The notes below the pieces were generated by a model that worked only from the letters and a program-made list of their open reading frames with translations, was not told where the DNA came from and ran no database searches. Below, piece by piece: positions 10,869-23,867 of a DNA stretch of 64,000 nt. The first letter of the stretch is position 1. Each line of letters opens with the position of its first letter. Position numbers and translations under genes: made by a program. The DNA comes from Paramecium tetraurelia (lineage: Eukaryota; Ciliophora; Oligohymenophorea; Peniculida; Parameciidae): NCBI RefSeq assembly GCF_000165425.1, contig NW_001799177.1, positions 820,347-884,346 on the forward strand, written 5' to 3'.

Positions 10869-12118
10869 TCAAAAATATGAAGATAAGGTACCACCTTCTC
10901 CTTCAAAAGTTATTCCATCAATTTTTAGTTTTGGACTCTATGGATTACAAGGGGTATTTTGAAAATTCTATGGTTATTTATCCATTTTCTGAGTATTTCT
11001 CTCAGCAAATGTTTTCAGAGGAGATGTCACTTTCAAATTTGACAATTGATCCCAAATGATACCATTAAAAAATGGATGTCGTTTTAATTCAGCATATCCA
11101 TCTCCCTATTTAGAAATACCAATTTCTTTACCTTCACTCCTAATCTCTCTGATGGATTAGTCTGCAAGATCTGTTTAATCAAATCTACACTTTGTGAGGA
11201 CATCTTTTCAGGATACACAGGTCGATTTTCAATAATGTTTTGTGAAATCATCTTGAAGTCATTGTTTGAATCCCGAAAAGGTGTGAAACCATTGATCATC
11301 TCATAAATCATTATTCCCAAAGTCCAGATATCTACTTCATATGAATGTCCTGACTTGTTCACTATTTCTGGTGCAAGATATTCTGCAGTCCCAGCAACCT
11401 ATATAATTATTTAATATATATTTATTACAGTGTATGATTTCTCTCCATTTTCTCTTCTCATTGTTGCCAATCCAAAATCAGTCAACTTCACATGTCCAGT
11501 TGTTGTTAGTAACAAATTCTCTGGTTTTAAATCTCTATATATCACTTTTAATTTTGTATTCAAGTATTCAAGTGCCAACACTACCTCTGCTGCCACAAAT
11601 TTTACAACATTCTCCGGCAACCCTGTCTTCACCTGACCCAGAATCCTATAGAACTCTCCTCCTGCAATGTATTCCATAATAAAATATATATGGGAATTTG
11701 TTTGAAATGCGTATTTTAAACGGACAATAAAAGGGTGCTTACTTTACTTTAAAACATTTCGTTCTAAAACAGTATTGTTTTGTAACTTGTTTTTGAATAT
11801 CCTCTCCTTCTCTATTTATTTCATTGCATATATTTTATTCGTCTTTTTCTATCTCACCTTATAAACCACTCCAAAAGCTCCCTTTTTAATAGAATTCTTT
11901 ATTACATATCCCAACTTATCGATTTTAATAAAGTCCTCCCTATTTACTTAACCTTTTGGTTTTTGTACTGTCAATGCGTTGCTAGTTGAGGCTAAATTTG
12001 GGCTAGTTTGCATAGGTTAGGTGGCTTTCATCTTGGTCTATTCCACTTCCTCTACTAAAACGTTGGCAACAGAGCTTCTCTCAGAATTTACATTGCCCTT
12101 TGGACAACAATTACCCAT
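10869..12118 (-). CDS. AGC-family Ser/Thr protein kinase
   Basis: Complete kinase of 397 aa. After a ~55-residue polar N-terminus the catalytic domain runs about residues 60-330. Gly-rich loop [15 protein letters not shown]-type lysine in IYAMKQIEKE, catalytic loop [16 protein letters not shown] in LTDFGLA, activation segment end [11 protein letters not shown], and [20 protein letters not shown] near the domain end. YRDLKPEN plus GTAEYLAPE marks the AGC group; the [11 protein letters not shown] end resembles PDK1 but also other AGC kinases. Introns 11399-11428 and 11106-11131. A clear hydrophobic motif (FxxF) is not visible in the C-terminal tail. Likely cytosolic signalling. Confidence 0.88.
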
Positions 12119-12188
12119 AAATATTTAATATTAGTATCAATTCAGTTTCCATATACATATAGTCATTAAATTACAAAGTCAATTAAAT

Positions 12189-12422
12189 ATGCAAGATTAA
12201 TGGATATAAGATGGTTTCATCTGTTCAGATTAAACTAGAAATGAGAAGAAGTTAAACAGTAACTTATTATAGAATGGCTAGAATTATTGATTTCCTGATA
12301 TGAATCATTTTCGATAATAATAAGCATACATATACATTACACCAATTCACACTCAAAGTTAATATTGTTCATTATTAAGCAGAAAATAATCTGAATCTGG
12401 TAAATCCAAAATAAGAAGATGA
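12189..12422 (+). pseudogene. Small ORF interrupted by an in-frame TGA
   Basis: A plus-strand frame starts MQDQWIQDGFICSDQTRN, runs 33 codons to TGA at 12288-12290, and continues in the same frame for 43 more codons (FPDMNHFRQQQAYIYITPIH) to TGA at 12420-12422. No GT-AG intron of normal size removes the first TGA. It could be a decayed small gene, a gene starting at the internal ATG (12303), or chance. It sits in an otherwise gene-free interval (12119-12612) between two minus-strand genes. No family recognised. Confidence 0.3.
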
Positions 12423-12612
12423 TTGATTGTATAAAACCCGTTATATATATTTATTATTCTAATTAACTTTCTTATGGATCTACACTAAATCAGCTTAGTA
12501 GATATTTTTATAGCCTATCCTACTAGGAGATTAAAATATAATAAAAAAATATGAATTTTTATAAATAAACATTTACTCATATGAGTACATTTAATTATAA
12601 TAGGTTCAAATA

Positions 12613-13397
12613 TCATTTTTTTGGCTTTTTTTCTTTTTTTATGGGCTCCAGTGGTCTCAATCCATCTTACCATTAAACAGTTGACATCTTAATTGCAGGA
12701 ACAAACATGTGTTTCACACTCTGTAGATTTTTTTCATGAAACTTCATTAGGTAAGGAGGGTAATTTGAATCTGAATCAAATGCTTGATTAATTAAAGGAA
12801 ATAATTACCATTATATGTAAGTTTTCCAAGTTTTCCTCCACTTATACTCACTGATTTCTTTTTCGCCATCTCTTCCTTGTAATTAGGCAGGAATTCAGGG
12901 AAAGCATCCTTACGTTAAGTTTTTGGGACTGTAGTCCAGTTACGTTCTTTTTCAACCAGACTTTTATCAGTTTTGGCGTAGGATCGTAGACCAGTTTCAA
13001 ATTCTGCTTAACTTAAATGAGGAGTGGGACCAATTCTACCCTTCAGAAGATGAAGGACTGGAGTAGAATTGCCATTATACTTCACATCTCTTGAGAGGTG
13101 CTTGTCCTTTTAAGACTCAATCTTTTGATCTCCTCTTGAGAAAGTTTGGTTTGGTATTCTAGCCAATTTCGCTGTCATTTCTGCCTAATGTCATGATAGA
13201 GATTCTACATGATCAATATTTCTTAGTTAGAGCACAAATTCAATATCCTTTTCAGTGATGTAGGGTTCAACTAAGAAATGGCTATAGTAATTGACATTTC
13301 TAGGGATGCCATGTCTTTCTGGAGTCTTCATTGTTTGAGATTTCTCTGGTTTTTGAATAGCAGTTTGTGAAGCACTCTTAGGCAACTACTTTTTCAT
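12613..13397 (-). CDS. Unknown protein (244 aa)
   Basis: Unrecognised. Two introns, 13185-13208 and 12783-12808, join three exons into exactly 245 codons. The protein is hydrophilic with conserved-looking stretches (RHGIPRNVNYYSHFLVEPYI, VLHLLKGRIGPTPHL, RNWTTVPKTQ) and a lysine-rich end (IKKEKKPKK). No membrane segment, coiled coil or catalytic motif is obvious. The regularly spaced Pro/Gly turns are reminiscent of axonemal microtubule-associated proteins, but that is only an impression. The start is the first ATG downstream of the intergenic gap to the MORN gene, with which it shares a divergent promoter. Confidence 0.6.
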
Positions 13398-13570
13398 TTA
13401 TTATATTAAATTAATTATTCATTATTTTTGAACTATTTCAATCATAGCTTAATGAGGATATGGGTTCAATAAACATCAAACAAAATGAGTAATCAAGATA
13501 AGATCATTTCGTTATTGTTGATGAATATATATATATTTTAATATAAATTATTTTGAAAGTTAGAACTTTA

Positions 13571-14871
13571 ATGGGATCATGCTGCACCGGATCTTAAGGA
13601 TAGGAGAAGAATTGTCAAATCATCTTATAAACTTAAATACAAAATACTATCATATCTGAATACGATATTAAATACCATAAGCAAATTCAATTCATCCAAG
13701 GTAAGATTGTGAACTAAGTGTAAGCCTGTGCTAGAGGATATCTTGTGAGGAAAAGATATTAAAATCTAATACAAAAGTTGAGGAAATAGAAGATGATATC
13801 AAAAGAACAATACAATTATTCTAATGAGTTAAGTTTCAAAGACACCTTCCCATTTCAAGACCCCAAACTAACTTAAATGACTAAAAGTCAGCATCAATAA
13901 ATATATCAAGTCAAGAAATTACCAAAAGTACCTGACTATTTAAGCAGTAGAATTAACAAGGTAATCTGACATTTTACTTTAATTGAAAGATTCTGTTATT
14001 ATATACAAATTTTAAGTATGACACCGAAGAAGACAATAAATTTAATTTTCCAATTTATTAATTAGATGACGGTTCCATTTACCATGGACAGTGGAAAAAT
14101 GGGTAAGCAAACTAATTATTCAGTCTTAGACATGGATGTGGAAAGTAGTATTGGCAAAATGGTACCTTTTATGAAGGATATTGGGCCTTTAATATGTTTG
14201 ATGGTCGAGGGAGATTGGTTCACAGCGATGGCAACATTTATGAGGGAGAATTCAGAAATGATAAAGCTTCTGGCAAAGTAATTTGATTCTTCATCTCTTT
14301 TTAGGGAATATACTATAGCATTGAAGGATTAAAATATGTAGGCGAGTGGGAAAATGATGTGTAAAGTGGTCAAGGAATGGAGATATGGCATGATGGAACT
14401 ACTTACAGTGGAGAATATAAGAATGGACTTAAAAACGGATAAGGAGTATTCAAATGGTCGGATGGATCAATGTACACAGGATAATTCGTTGATGGTAATC
14501 TTGAAGGAGTTGGGTAATTCAAATGGGAAGATGGTAGAGTCTATGATGGATACTGGAAGAATAATTGTATGCATGGAAATGGAGTAAATTTTAATTTTAG
14601 TTTGAGTAATTTAAATGGCCAGATGGAAGGAAATATGAGGGTTAATACAATAACGGTATCAAGGAAGGCTTAGGTCAATTCGAGTGGCCTGATGGTAGAG
14701 TAATAATAGATATCTTTATTTCTTTAGCTCTACAAAGGAGATTGGCAGAACAATAAATAACATGGTGTTGGAATCTATTTAGGATACAATGGAATCGAAA
14801 AAGAGGGAGAATGGGCTGATGGGAAACTTGTTAGATGGAATAAAGGCAAAGCAAGAATGTCGATAATCTGA
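13571..14871 (+). CDS. IQ motif plus MORN-repeat protein
   Basis: A 397-aa protein with an N-terminal IQ calmodulin-binding motif (VQACARGYLVRKRYQ, about residue 50). From about residue 165 to 385 there are at least eight MORN repeats: YHGQWKNGQ, FYEGYWAFNMFDGRGRL, YEGEFRNDKASGKGIYY, YVGEWENDVQSGQGM, YSGEYKNGLKNGQGVF, YTGQFVDGNLEGVGQF, YEGQYNNGIKEGLGQF and YKGDWQNNKQHGVGIY. MORN repeats form elongated beta sheets used as membrane- or cilium-associated scaffolds. Introns 13961-13989, 14278-14304, 14584-14606 and 14700-14727; 398 codons. The combination suggests a calmodulin-linked cortical or ciliary scaffold (inference). Confidence 0.88.
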
Positions 14872-15021
14872 TGTTTATAAATTAAATTACTTTCTCAATT
14901 TTCCTATTATTTTTATATTTTCAAATTAAAATTGTTGATAAATTAATCCCAAATGAAACATAATAATTTTAATTAAGTAAATAAATGATTTATAAAGACA
15001 TATATATATTTTTTGATCAAT

Positions 15022-18000
15022 TCATAATCTCAATTTTGATAAATTAGATTTGTTTACTAAAATCGGTTCCATATTAATTTCATCTTTAACCTTAACTAAC
15101 TCGTCCAAATTGCTGCTTCTATTGGGATCACCAACTGTCATGTCTAGATTAGGGTATTATTCCTTGAAATCAGTATTATCTTGAGTCTTCTTTTTTGGTT
15201 TCTTTTGGTTTTGTTATGCAAGTTAGGATTCCGCAATCAAATCATAAATATTGAGTCTATTTTCTTCTGGAATTGGTTTTACTTCAATAACTAAGGATAT
15301 ATATAACATTTACTTGAAAGATTATCTTGGGGCGATACCTTTTAGGTAGTACCTGTACGAATTACTGATCTTTTGAGATAGATTGCAATGGCAAGAAATC
15401 CAATTGCAATTGCAACGGCGGTGAAAATAATCCCAATTACATTGTTTCCAGTCATCATGATAATGACTGCACCTGTGTAAATAAAAATGATGATTAAAAT
15501 TAGCATTTGCTCTATGATATTGTACCATTTGACAAAGCAGGGTTCCATTTTGATATGAAAGCCAAGAACAAAAATTAGGATTCCAATTGAAAATAGCATT
15601 TAGTATTCAAATGAACTATCCAATGTATTAAAGAACGAACTCAAACCCATAATCAACAGTTTAGCTTAAACATATATAATGATGTAAGTGGATTTGAACT
15701 TTAAATCCAATGAATGATCGCTGAATTAGAAAGTAGGTTATAAATAAGTTGAGAGAGGATAATAAATACCGACTCCAATCAATCCTAAACCCATATAAAT
15801 GTAATGCTCAGATGTTAAACATTCGACAGATGTTTCTCTAGCAAATTTGTAAGGCAGGCTACTATAATCACAAATGTAGGCATCCATGAATGTTCTCATT
15901 ACTGTCATGAAAAAACCACTCAAAATGGAGATAACTCTTGGAAGAATGAATTGAATATGAGGAAATCTAGCTAAATTGCCATTTTCATCTTGTCCAAATG
16001 TATTCTTTTGAACAGCATCTAAACTCAGGGATCCTAAGAGTCCATACAGTATGGATACTCCCAAGGAGAAATAGAAAAAGAAGGCATAGCTGTCATAGAA
16101 TGCAGATCCACTAATTGTATCTGATCCTGATACAGATGTACTACCAAACCAACCTACTTATGGGTTATATGCCACACTTGCTAAACTGTACAAATCATAT
16201 ATCTTAAATATTAAAGCAAGGATATTACTGGAAGTGGGTTTGAATTCAATTGATTTCTGTTATTGATTAGCAAGGTTTTTCTCATATTCTTCAGTTGCTT
16301 CGAACAAAGTTTCAATCGTGAGTTTAGCAACTATTTTCCAATCAGGCATTTTTTATCTTTTATGATCTAGCATTGGTTTTTTTTCAATTTTTGGTTTTGG
16401 TTGAGCAGCAGCCAAATTAGGAAAGTATTTCTCTATGATATTGACTCTTAGCCAGTCATTACAAGAATAGCAACATTTCTTATGACAAGGTAATTTCTAG
16501 GCGTATGCTGATTCGATCTCCTATCTGCCTTATTCATATTATTATTCTTTTTATTTTTTAGACAATTTGGCAGCTCTATTTTCTGCATTATTCTAATTGA
16601 TTTTAGATTGATTGGCTACCTCCTCTTAGAATACTTACTTAACTTTAATTGCATCAAACTTTGTGAACTCTGTTTGAACAGCATTTGAAGTAAAATTCTA
16701 TCTTAAAAAGGGATTATCTGAGTTTTTGTTATTTTGTAATACCTTTTTATTTGAATATTTGAAATTAATCATTAATGTTTTCATCGAAGTGATTAATTAA
16801 GGATAGATGTGATCAAGGACCAATTGTTTCAGATTATCGAAAAGATCTCCATCATACCCTTTGATCATGCCTTTGATCAAACCAGCAAATTAGACTTCAT
16901 TCAAACTATAAGTTTAATTGACCCAGATAGTCTTGGCATACTTCTCATAATCAATCAAATCAAAGTGCAATTCAGTCATTCTACTGAATTCCTATAAATC
17001 AGCAAAACAAATGGAAGGTTCCAATCCTTAGTCGTTATTGGCAAATTCCATAAATACTTCATGCATAAACTCTGCAATCATTTGATCGGATGATTATAAT
17101 GAGAAGTATTGATCTGACGATTTGATATTGCCTAATGCTTTATCATTTAATTTCTTTATTTGAATCTGACTCAGACTATCAGTCTTCTCACTTTTTATTT
17201 CTTAAACTGGTTTGTACTTTTGTTTGTATAGAATTTGCTTATCTTCAGGTTGATAATCTATCTTCTTAATAAGGGTATCAGTTTCTTCTGCAATTTTATA
17301 GACAGAAGTGAACTGTGGGATCAAATCATTCATCTTTTACCCAGTATCTTCATCTAAATTAAAGAGATCTCTCAGTTTTATTATTTCAACATTTTTTTGG
17401 TTTTCTAATTCATTCATTTCTTCTAGACCACATCTACAACACAAACAGTCCATTAAGTACTTTTTGAACCCTGTCAACTCCTATTCTTTAATAATGTTCT
17501 TCTATTTATCTAACAATTCCTATTCTAATAATGTAAGATATTCTTGATATACATTTCTACTTACCAATTTGTGATCATACTCTAACTCTGGACCATCATA
17601 TTTTATTACATTGATAGGTTCTCCTTAGATTAGATTTTCTGTCAAAGATTATTTCAATTATTTCAAATCCTCTTATTTCTATTTCTTTTTTTATGTCTAA
17701 TTCTTTATAGCATTCAATTTTGTATAGATAATCTATAACTTATTCAAGTATTTCATATACAGAATACCAACAACACTTATATCACATAGAACATAGTTCT
17801 CTCTCAACATCTCCAATACTTTCTTCAAGATTTCTCTTTTCTTCCTTTCGAATTCTTCTCTATTCAATAACAATGATAAAAACAATGATGTCCCTGTCAC
17901 TCCAATCATACACACAAATAACCCTAATCCAACTGCTCCTTATGCAAAGTATTAGAAAGTTGAATCAGAATTATTAAAAAACACTGCCATTGTAGGTACT

Positions 18001-20238
18001 ATAACTCCAAATGGAAAAATAACACAACACCATAATAATGAGCTAACAAAGGGTTAAAAGAAATCTTCAAATGCAATTGAATGGTTTTTAATTGTCACAA
18101 GGAACTTGTACATCAGAAAACAAACTGGAACTCCGATGGCCAATGCTTCGAAAAATATGGAAGCCCTTTCGTTTGAGGTTATCAAAGATATTGGAATAAA
18201 TAAGGTTAATGGTACCAAAATACCACAACAAACTGCAGTATTTTGATAAAACCTCTTCTAAATCCTCTTTCTATTCTTCTACTCTTCCAATTTCTATAGT
18301 TCTTTTATGTCCTATGCAAATTCATAAGTGATTTCTAACGATCGATGTCCAAGTGCAATATTGATAAGCACAAATATTATTGGTGTAATGACCATAATAG
18401 CAAACATAGTTGCACCTTCTGTAACTGTTGCCGTGTTAGTTTGATCAAATATATACCAAAAGAAATAACTTATTATAAAGTAGGAAATTAAGAAACAGAC
18501 TGAATTTATACAGAAGGCTAAATCTGTTAGATTGTAGTATTTGAACTCATCAAATGTTGGAACAATTTGATCAGCTAATTCCTTGGCTCTTTTAATTGTT
18601 TTAAGGGATTAATAGAAAAAGTAACACAACACCATTAACAAAACTATCATTCCTATCACAACAAAGATGTATGAGATTACTTACAAGGAAGAATATTGAT
18701 ATAGATTATAAAGTGGTAGGAATACTCCAATTGGAATTGCAATGAAAAAACAAACGAATCCCAAGGAATTGATAAACAATCTTCTTTTGTCCAGTCCCAT
18801 CAAAGTTAATGACAACCAAAGGATGTTCACAAACAATGGACAATAATATAGAATTTCAGTGAAGTTGGTTATGTCCTTTTCATATTGCAAATAATCGCCC
18901 AATTTCAAGAATCCAAAGATTATTGGAGCCCCTATAACTAAAGGTACAGCTAAATAGGTATATTATGGTTTCCTATCACTTACTGATATGAAGACTCCCA
19001 AAAATAAATAAAATGGAATGATTATTAGTTCTAATGATAAAGTAATTATTGCTGTGTAATTAACATTTGTTTTTTTCAATTCGGAGGCTAACAAAATATA
19101 AAAAATGATTTCCATTGTCAAATAAGCTGCTCCTATTGAATAAATTACAAACTTAGACATATATGTGCTTATCTGAACTAATTTTTGGGATTGCTATTGC
19201 TCTTTTTCAATTTATTATTTTAATATCTTAATCTTAATTCTATCCAAAGCTGATTTAATAATTCCAGCTGGCCAATCAAATAATCTTGCATTGATCAATA
19301 CATATGAGAATGTTATGGACACAAATATGGGAATGTATAGTGAATTAATGATGTAGTTGATGACTTTCTCAGCAGTGATTATCTCCAAACCTATCACATA
19401 TGAAAATATTAAAAATCCTAACAAGTAAATTACAAATAAACACCAACCACTTGAGAATAAGGCTCCAGCTAATTAATTATACATGGTTTCCACTATCTGT
19501 TGAAGCACAGAAACAACAATGCCATTAAAAACAGAAATTATTAATACACTTAACAACAAAACCATATCATAATTAATTGGACTATTATTCAAATTAAATA
19601 CGTCAAGGAATACATAGAATAAATAAAATGCTGGCACTATGCATCCAAATACAAACAATAATAGTAAGATTACTTGATTTTTGATTATAATTATCCTATT
19701 TGTATATTCAAATAAATTACGCTAATGTAAAACTTGTAATCATAAATCCGAATTCCGGCAATTATTAAACTATATTTAATTTAGTTGAATTCTTAACGAT
19801 AATATCATCTGATTTCAAAGACTAATCATAGTTTAACTAAGTTATACAATCACACTAGTTAAATATGTAAAATATATGCTCATATAAACAATAATTGTCA
19901 AAATATAGTAAAATGATATCTAACACATGTTGTCCATAAATGTGCAATTTTGATTGAATTTTTATTCATAATAGATAACTTTTTGTCTAAAGCTTTCCAA
20001 AGTCTAATTAGATAAAGGTTTTCTTTGCTTTTCATCCAACAATTCTAATAATTCTGCTATTTGTGGATGATCAGGTCCTTAATATTTATATTCGACCTGA
20101 TTTATAAAAAAGGATTTCTCAATTTACGGCAATCTAACTAAATGCGCTTGATTCATACTTATTTTGTTCCAATAATGTATTCTAATCATCCTCATTTTGA
20201 ATTAATGAGGAATCATTGTTTGAATTAGTTTAATTCAT
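15022..20238 (-). CDS. Large polytopic membrane protein (~1705 aa), unknown
   Basis: Unrecognised. Introns 20134-20158, 19822-19847, 19696-19720 and 15291-15313 leave exactly 1706 codons. After ~95 soluble residues (KYQGPDHPQIAELLELLDEK), roughly 18 hydrophobic helices lie between residues 99 and 760. A ~580-residue charged cytosolic region follows, with a Cys cluster (CLCCRCGLEEMNEL) and a second one (KLPCHKKCCYSCNDW). Then come about seven more helices (about 1350-1600) and a ~100-residue acidic tail. The size and 18+7 arrangement suggest a transporter, channel or adhesion-type receptor, but no signature (pore loop, ATP site, voltage sensor) could be named. Long soluble insertions are typical of ciliate membrane proteins. 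Several shorter ORFs here are pieces of this one gene. Confidence 0.75.
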
Positions 20239-20435
20239 TTTTTACAATTATAATGATAATAAATTGATATAAATTTTACTCATACGCTAAGTAAATTATT
20301 ATGAGATCTGTATTTATATGAAATCATAATTTATCTAATAATTACATATCACAACTTTGAACTTTAAATTAAATAGATATAGGCGTAATTTATACGTAAT
20401 AGAATTCAGCGAAAATATATTAATTATTTAAAAAA

Positions 20436-22179
20436 ATGGGTGATCTTGTTTTGCCAGACAAGAATAAAGAGAGGGAAATTTTATAGTAATTTGACAGAAT
20501 AAAAATTGGATTAGTCCTTTTATGTACGAAGATTGGCAAATTAAAAAAAATTGATGAGAATTCTGGAATGTTATTTTCAGAGATGATAATTCATTTTATG
20601 TAAGGTGAATTAACTTTGGCAAGTGAAATTGGTGAAAAACTAAAACTAAAACATAAATTCATATACATTTATCGTTTTTTAGCATTCTGTTACATAGAGT
20701 TGAAAAAATTTGAAGATGCTGAAACCTGCTTAAAGCAGGCTCTTCAAATAAAGCCTAAAAAATGTTAAATTTTGCTAAATTTATGTAAGAAAAATAAGAA
20801 TTTTAGATGAACTATGTATGCTAAAGAATGAATATTAATAAGCATAAGATTATATGAACTAAATCAAGAATTTAGATAGTCATCCAAATTATGATTTTTA
20901 TTTAGGTAAATGGTGTTTTTAATATTGTAGGAATAACTTATTAAAAAATGAATGAACACGAAAAGGCAATTTAATGTTTCGAAATGGCTCATCAACGTTT
21001 ACAAGATAAAAAGTACTTCATGGCTAAATGTAATGATCTATTCAGACTATTTAGCGGAGTCATATATAGCTCTCGAAAGATATGATGAGGCATTAGAGTG
21101 TTGCATGATAGCTTTTACTTATGAACCATGCGATAGGAATGTGCATCTAATTTTATGTAAATACCAATTTAATTTAGAAACCTTAATTATTTTGCTTAAG
21201 ATCAGTGAAGAATAACAACAAATGATGTAATTAAAGGTAGAAGAAGAAAATAACTACACTATTGAGACATACAAAAAGAGTATAATTAATTAATATCTTT
21301 AGAGAGAGACTTAGAAGCTTAGCAAACTTAATTAATTAAGAGACAATCAAAAATTAAGATTAAATCTAATTAAAACGAGATTAATCCAACTTAATCATAA
21401 ATTAAAATAAATAAATAAAATCAATAAATCGTGTAGTATTTGGATGCTATTTATTACACATTTACTAACTTTTTTTCTTTATACATTCACGCTAGCTAGA
21501 ATTGTTCTGCTGAAGTTGGAAAATATCTATCGACAAAATAAAATATTGAAATATTTAATTTTACTGATATAATAAGAGAAACAATCTAAAAATGTTATCC
21601 AGATTTAAAAAACTTGAGTGCTCAAGAGATAAGTGGATTGATGATTTTATGGCATAATAAGAAAATTAAGGATGATCAAATTGACGTCTTTTAAAATCTT
21701 TACAACATTTTTAGTAATTTAATTAACCCTACTCTGAAACAGTAACTATTTGATAGATTCAACGAAGACTTTAATTAGAGTATTGAAAGAACTAATAAAA
21801 ATAAGGACTTCCATTAATATCTTGGATAAATCAGTACGTAAGTTGAAAAATAAGGTTTTACAATTTATAAATGTAACAATATTTAATAACATGCTTAGCA
21901 TTTGGCGGTTTAATAGGATTAGAGCATGCGATTATGATTTTAGGATTTTTAATAAAGTTTCCTCAATTAGCTGATGATAAAGACAGTTTTGAAAATCTGC
22001 TTTTCAGAGGACTAATGAAAGAAGATTTTTATTAGTTATTAAAATCGTAGAGTAGATTATCAGTATCGCTAAAGCTAAATTAGGTTTATCTTTCAAATAT
22101 TTCATAGTAATCACAATAGTTGGAAGGACTTGAATAATCAGTTTGTAGTGATTCGAACTTCCTTTCTAAGTTTTAGTGA
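20436..22179 (+). CDS. TPR-repeat protein (~540 aa)
   Basis: Tetratricopeptide-type helical repeats in the N-terminal half: FIYIYRFLAFCYIELKKFED, then AETCLKQALQIKPKK, MNEHEKAIQCFEMAHQRLQD and ESYIALERYDEALECCMIAF. A charged linker (LEAQQTQLIKRQSKIKIKSN) and an unrecognised helical C-terminal part follow (NIEIFNFTDIIRETIQKCYP). Introns 20785-20806, 20906-20930, 21010-21034, 21280-21302 and 21873-21898 give 541 codons. A further 21-nt candidate at 21157-21177 would not change frame and may also be an intron (533 aa). TPR arrays mediate protein-protein contacts; the partner is unknown. The start is the first ATG after the promoter region shared with the large membrane protein. Confidence 0.75.
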
Positions 22180-22290
22180 AAGATATAAAAAGGAAAGAAT
22201 GATTATTTTATTATTAAAAATTATGAAGTTAAAATATGTTGTATTATTTTCAATGATTTTCTGTATTATTCAATATTTAATTTATAAGTT

Positions 22291-23855
22291 ATGAGATCGA
22301 AACGTAATGCTAGAATTCTTACAAATGATAATTCAAAAGATAATATAATTGATAGCAACAGAAAGCCTTCGCCTTCAAAAATTTATATGAATGCATCAAA
22401 CAACAATTAATTAATATCAGATAGCAGTTTTTAAAGGAAAGGAAGAAGCATCCCAAAGGATTGTCTAGGATTAGGAAACTCTTTTCAATGTAATAACTTA
22501 TAATGATGTTAGAAAAGCTGTCACTACCGAAAAATCAAACACCAAGAATGTTGAGTAAAAGTGGAAGGGCGTATTATGACCATGAGGTATATAATTAGAT
22601 GATAATTAGTTAAGAGTCCTAATTTAATTATATAACCAAAGCAAGAACAAAATATGGAGATAGAGTGTCTGTCCCCAACTAAATAATACACAGATATCAA
22701 ACTCCCATTTTTTAGTTCCCAGACTACCAATAAAAAAGAACAGACTACAAGAAGAGTGATTAAAGATGCTTCACTCAATAATAGTTAATTTACTTCAAAG
22801 GAGTCGCAAATTAAGGCATCAGATAAATCGAATATCAATAAAATCAGGAAAACAAATTATCACCAAAAATAGGAAATCAATCCTTAATTCCAGGTTTACG
22901 AGTTCAAATAAGAACTCAAAGCTCTAAGAGTAAAAAGAACAGAGTCTTTCGAATGGTTGTAGGAAGATTCGCAAGGTTCTGAGGAGTCATCCTTTAACCA
23001 ATTCAAGCAGATCAACTTAGGCACTTATTACATGGATAACTTAAGGAAGTATCTCAAGGGATTAAATTTGGAAGGGTTGTATGCCCAACTATACATCAAT
23101 CACTTTGTTCAACAGTTTCATAGTCTATAACTCAGCAAGCAGTTTCTTCAGCCAGACGTTAAGGAAATAGAGCATCGTTCCATACAATTATAATAGATTA
23201 GTAATTGATGCATTTATTGAATAGAGAAGCAAAAAACGTTGGTCCTTGATTTGGATGAAACACTAATCCATTGTAATGAGTAACCATAGATGAAATTTGA
23301 TTTTAAGGTTCCCATCCAAATGCCAAATGGACAGATTCACGAAGTATACTAAACTATATTAAAAAGGCAGGAATTAGTGTAAGACCTTTTGCTTAGTAAT
23401 TTCTACAGGAATGCTCAAAACATTTCGAAGTGATGATTTTCACTGCTTCTCATCCTTTATATGCTGACAAGATTATTGACAAATTGGATCCAACCAAGAA
23501 GTGGGTCACTTGTAGATTATACAGGGAGCATTGCATATAAACATAATAGGGTATATATGTAAAAGATTTGAGAATTTTGAACAGAAATCTCAAGGATGTT
23601 GTTTTGATTGATAATGCTGCTTATTCTTTCGCTTACTAAATTGATAATGGTATTCCCATTATACCTTATATTGATAACGCAAAGGATAATGTATAAATTA
23701 TTCTCACTTAGGAATTAATTGGTGTTATTGACTATCTGAAAGTCTTGCTTTAAATTGAAGATGCAAGAGAGATCAATGCGAAAACATTCTTCTTGAAGTA
23801 AATCCAACAATGTCAAAGTCTTGACGAGGCCATGAGACTTCTTTTAGTGATATGA
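22291..23855 (+). CDS. FCP1/NIF-type HAD phosphatase with long N-terminus
   Basis: Second SCP/FCP1-like phosphatase here. The first ~285 residues are polar and low in structure (many N, S, K, Q). The catalytic domain (about 290-470) has TLVLDLDETLIHCNE (DxDxT), AGISVRPF, FEVMIFTASHPLYADKIIDK (motif II), TCRLYREHC, and VVLIDNAAYSFAYQIDNGIP (motif III). Introns 22490-22512, 22587-22614, 23201-23224 and 23344-23366; 489 codons (488 aa). The N-terminal exon chain was confirmed by frame continuity (a 28-nt, not 23-nt, second intron). Coding-like sequence continues in the same frame after the TGA (see 23868-24098). Confidence 0.87.
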
Positions 23856-23867
23856 AAATATTTTTGA

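Noticed and set aside
10869-12118. Calling the AGC kinase PDK1 outright
   Set aside because: The end of the kinase domain resembles PDK1, but GTAEYLAPE and YRDLKPEN fit other AGC kinases better and no PH domain follows.
21010-21025. A 16-nt intron in the TPR gene
   Set aside because: A 25-nt GTA...TAG intron (21010-21034) keeps the same frame and fits the local size range, so no record-short intron is needed.
22587-22609. 23-nt version of the second intron in the NIF phosphatase gene
   Set aside because: It leads to a TGA before the catalytic domain; the 28-nt version (22587-22614) reads through to the DxDxT motif.
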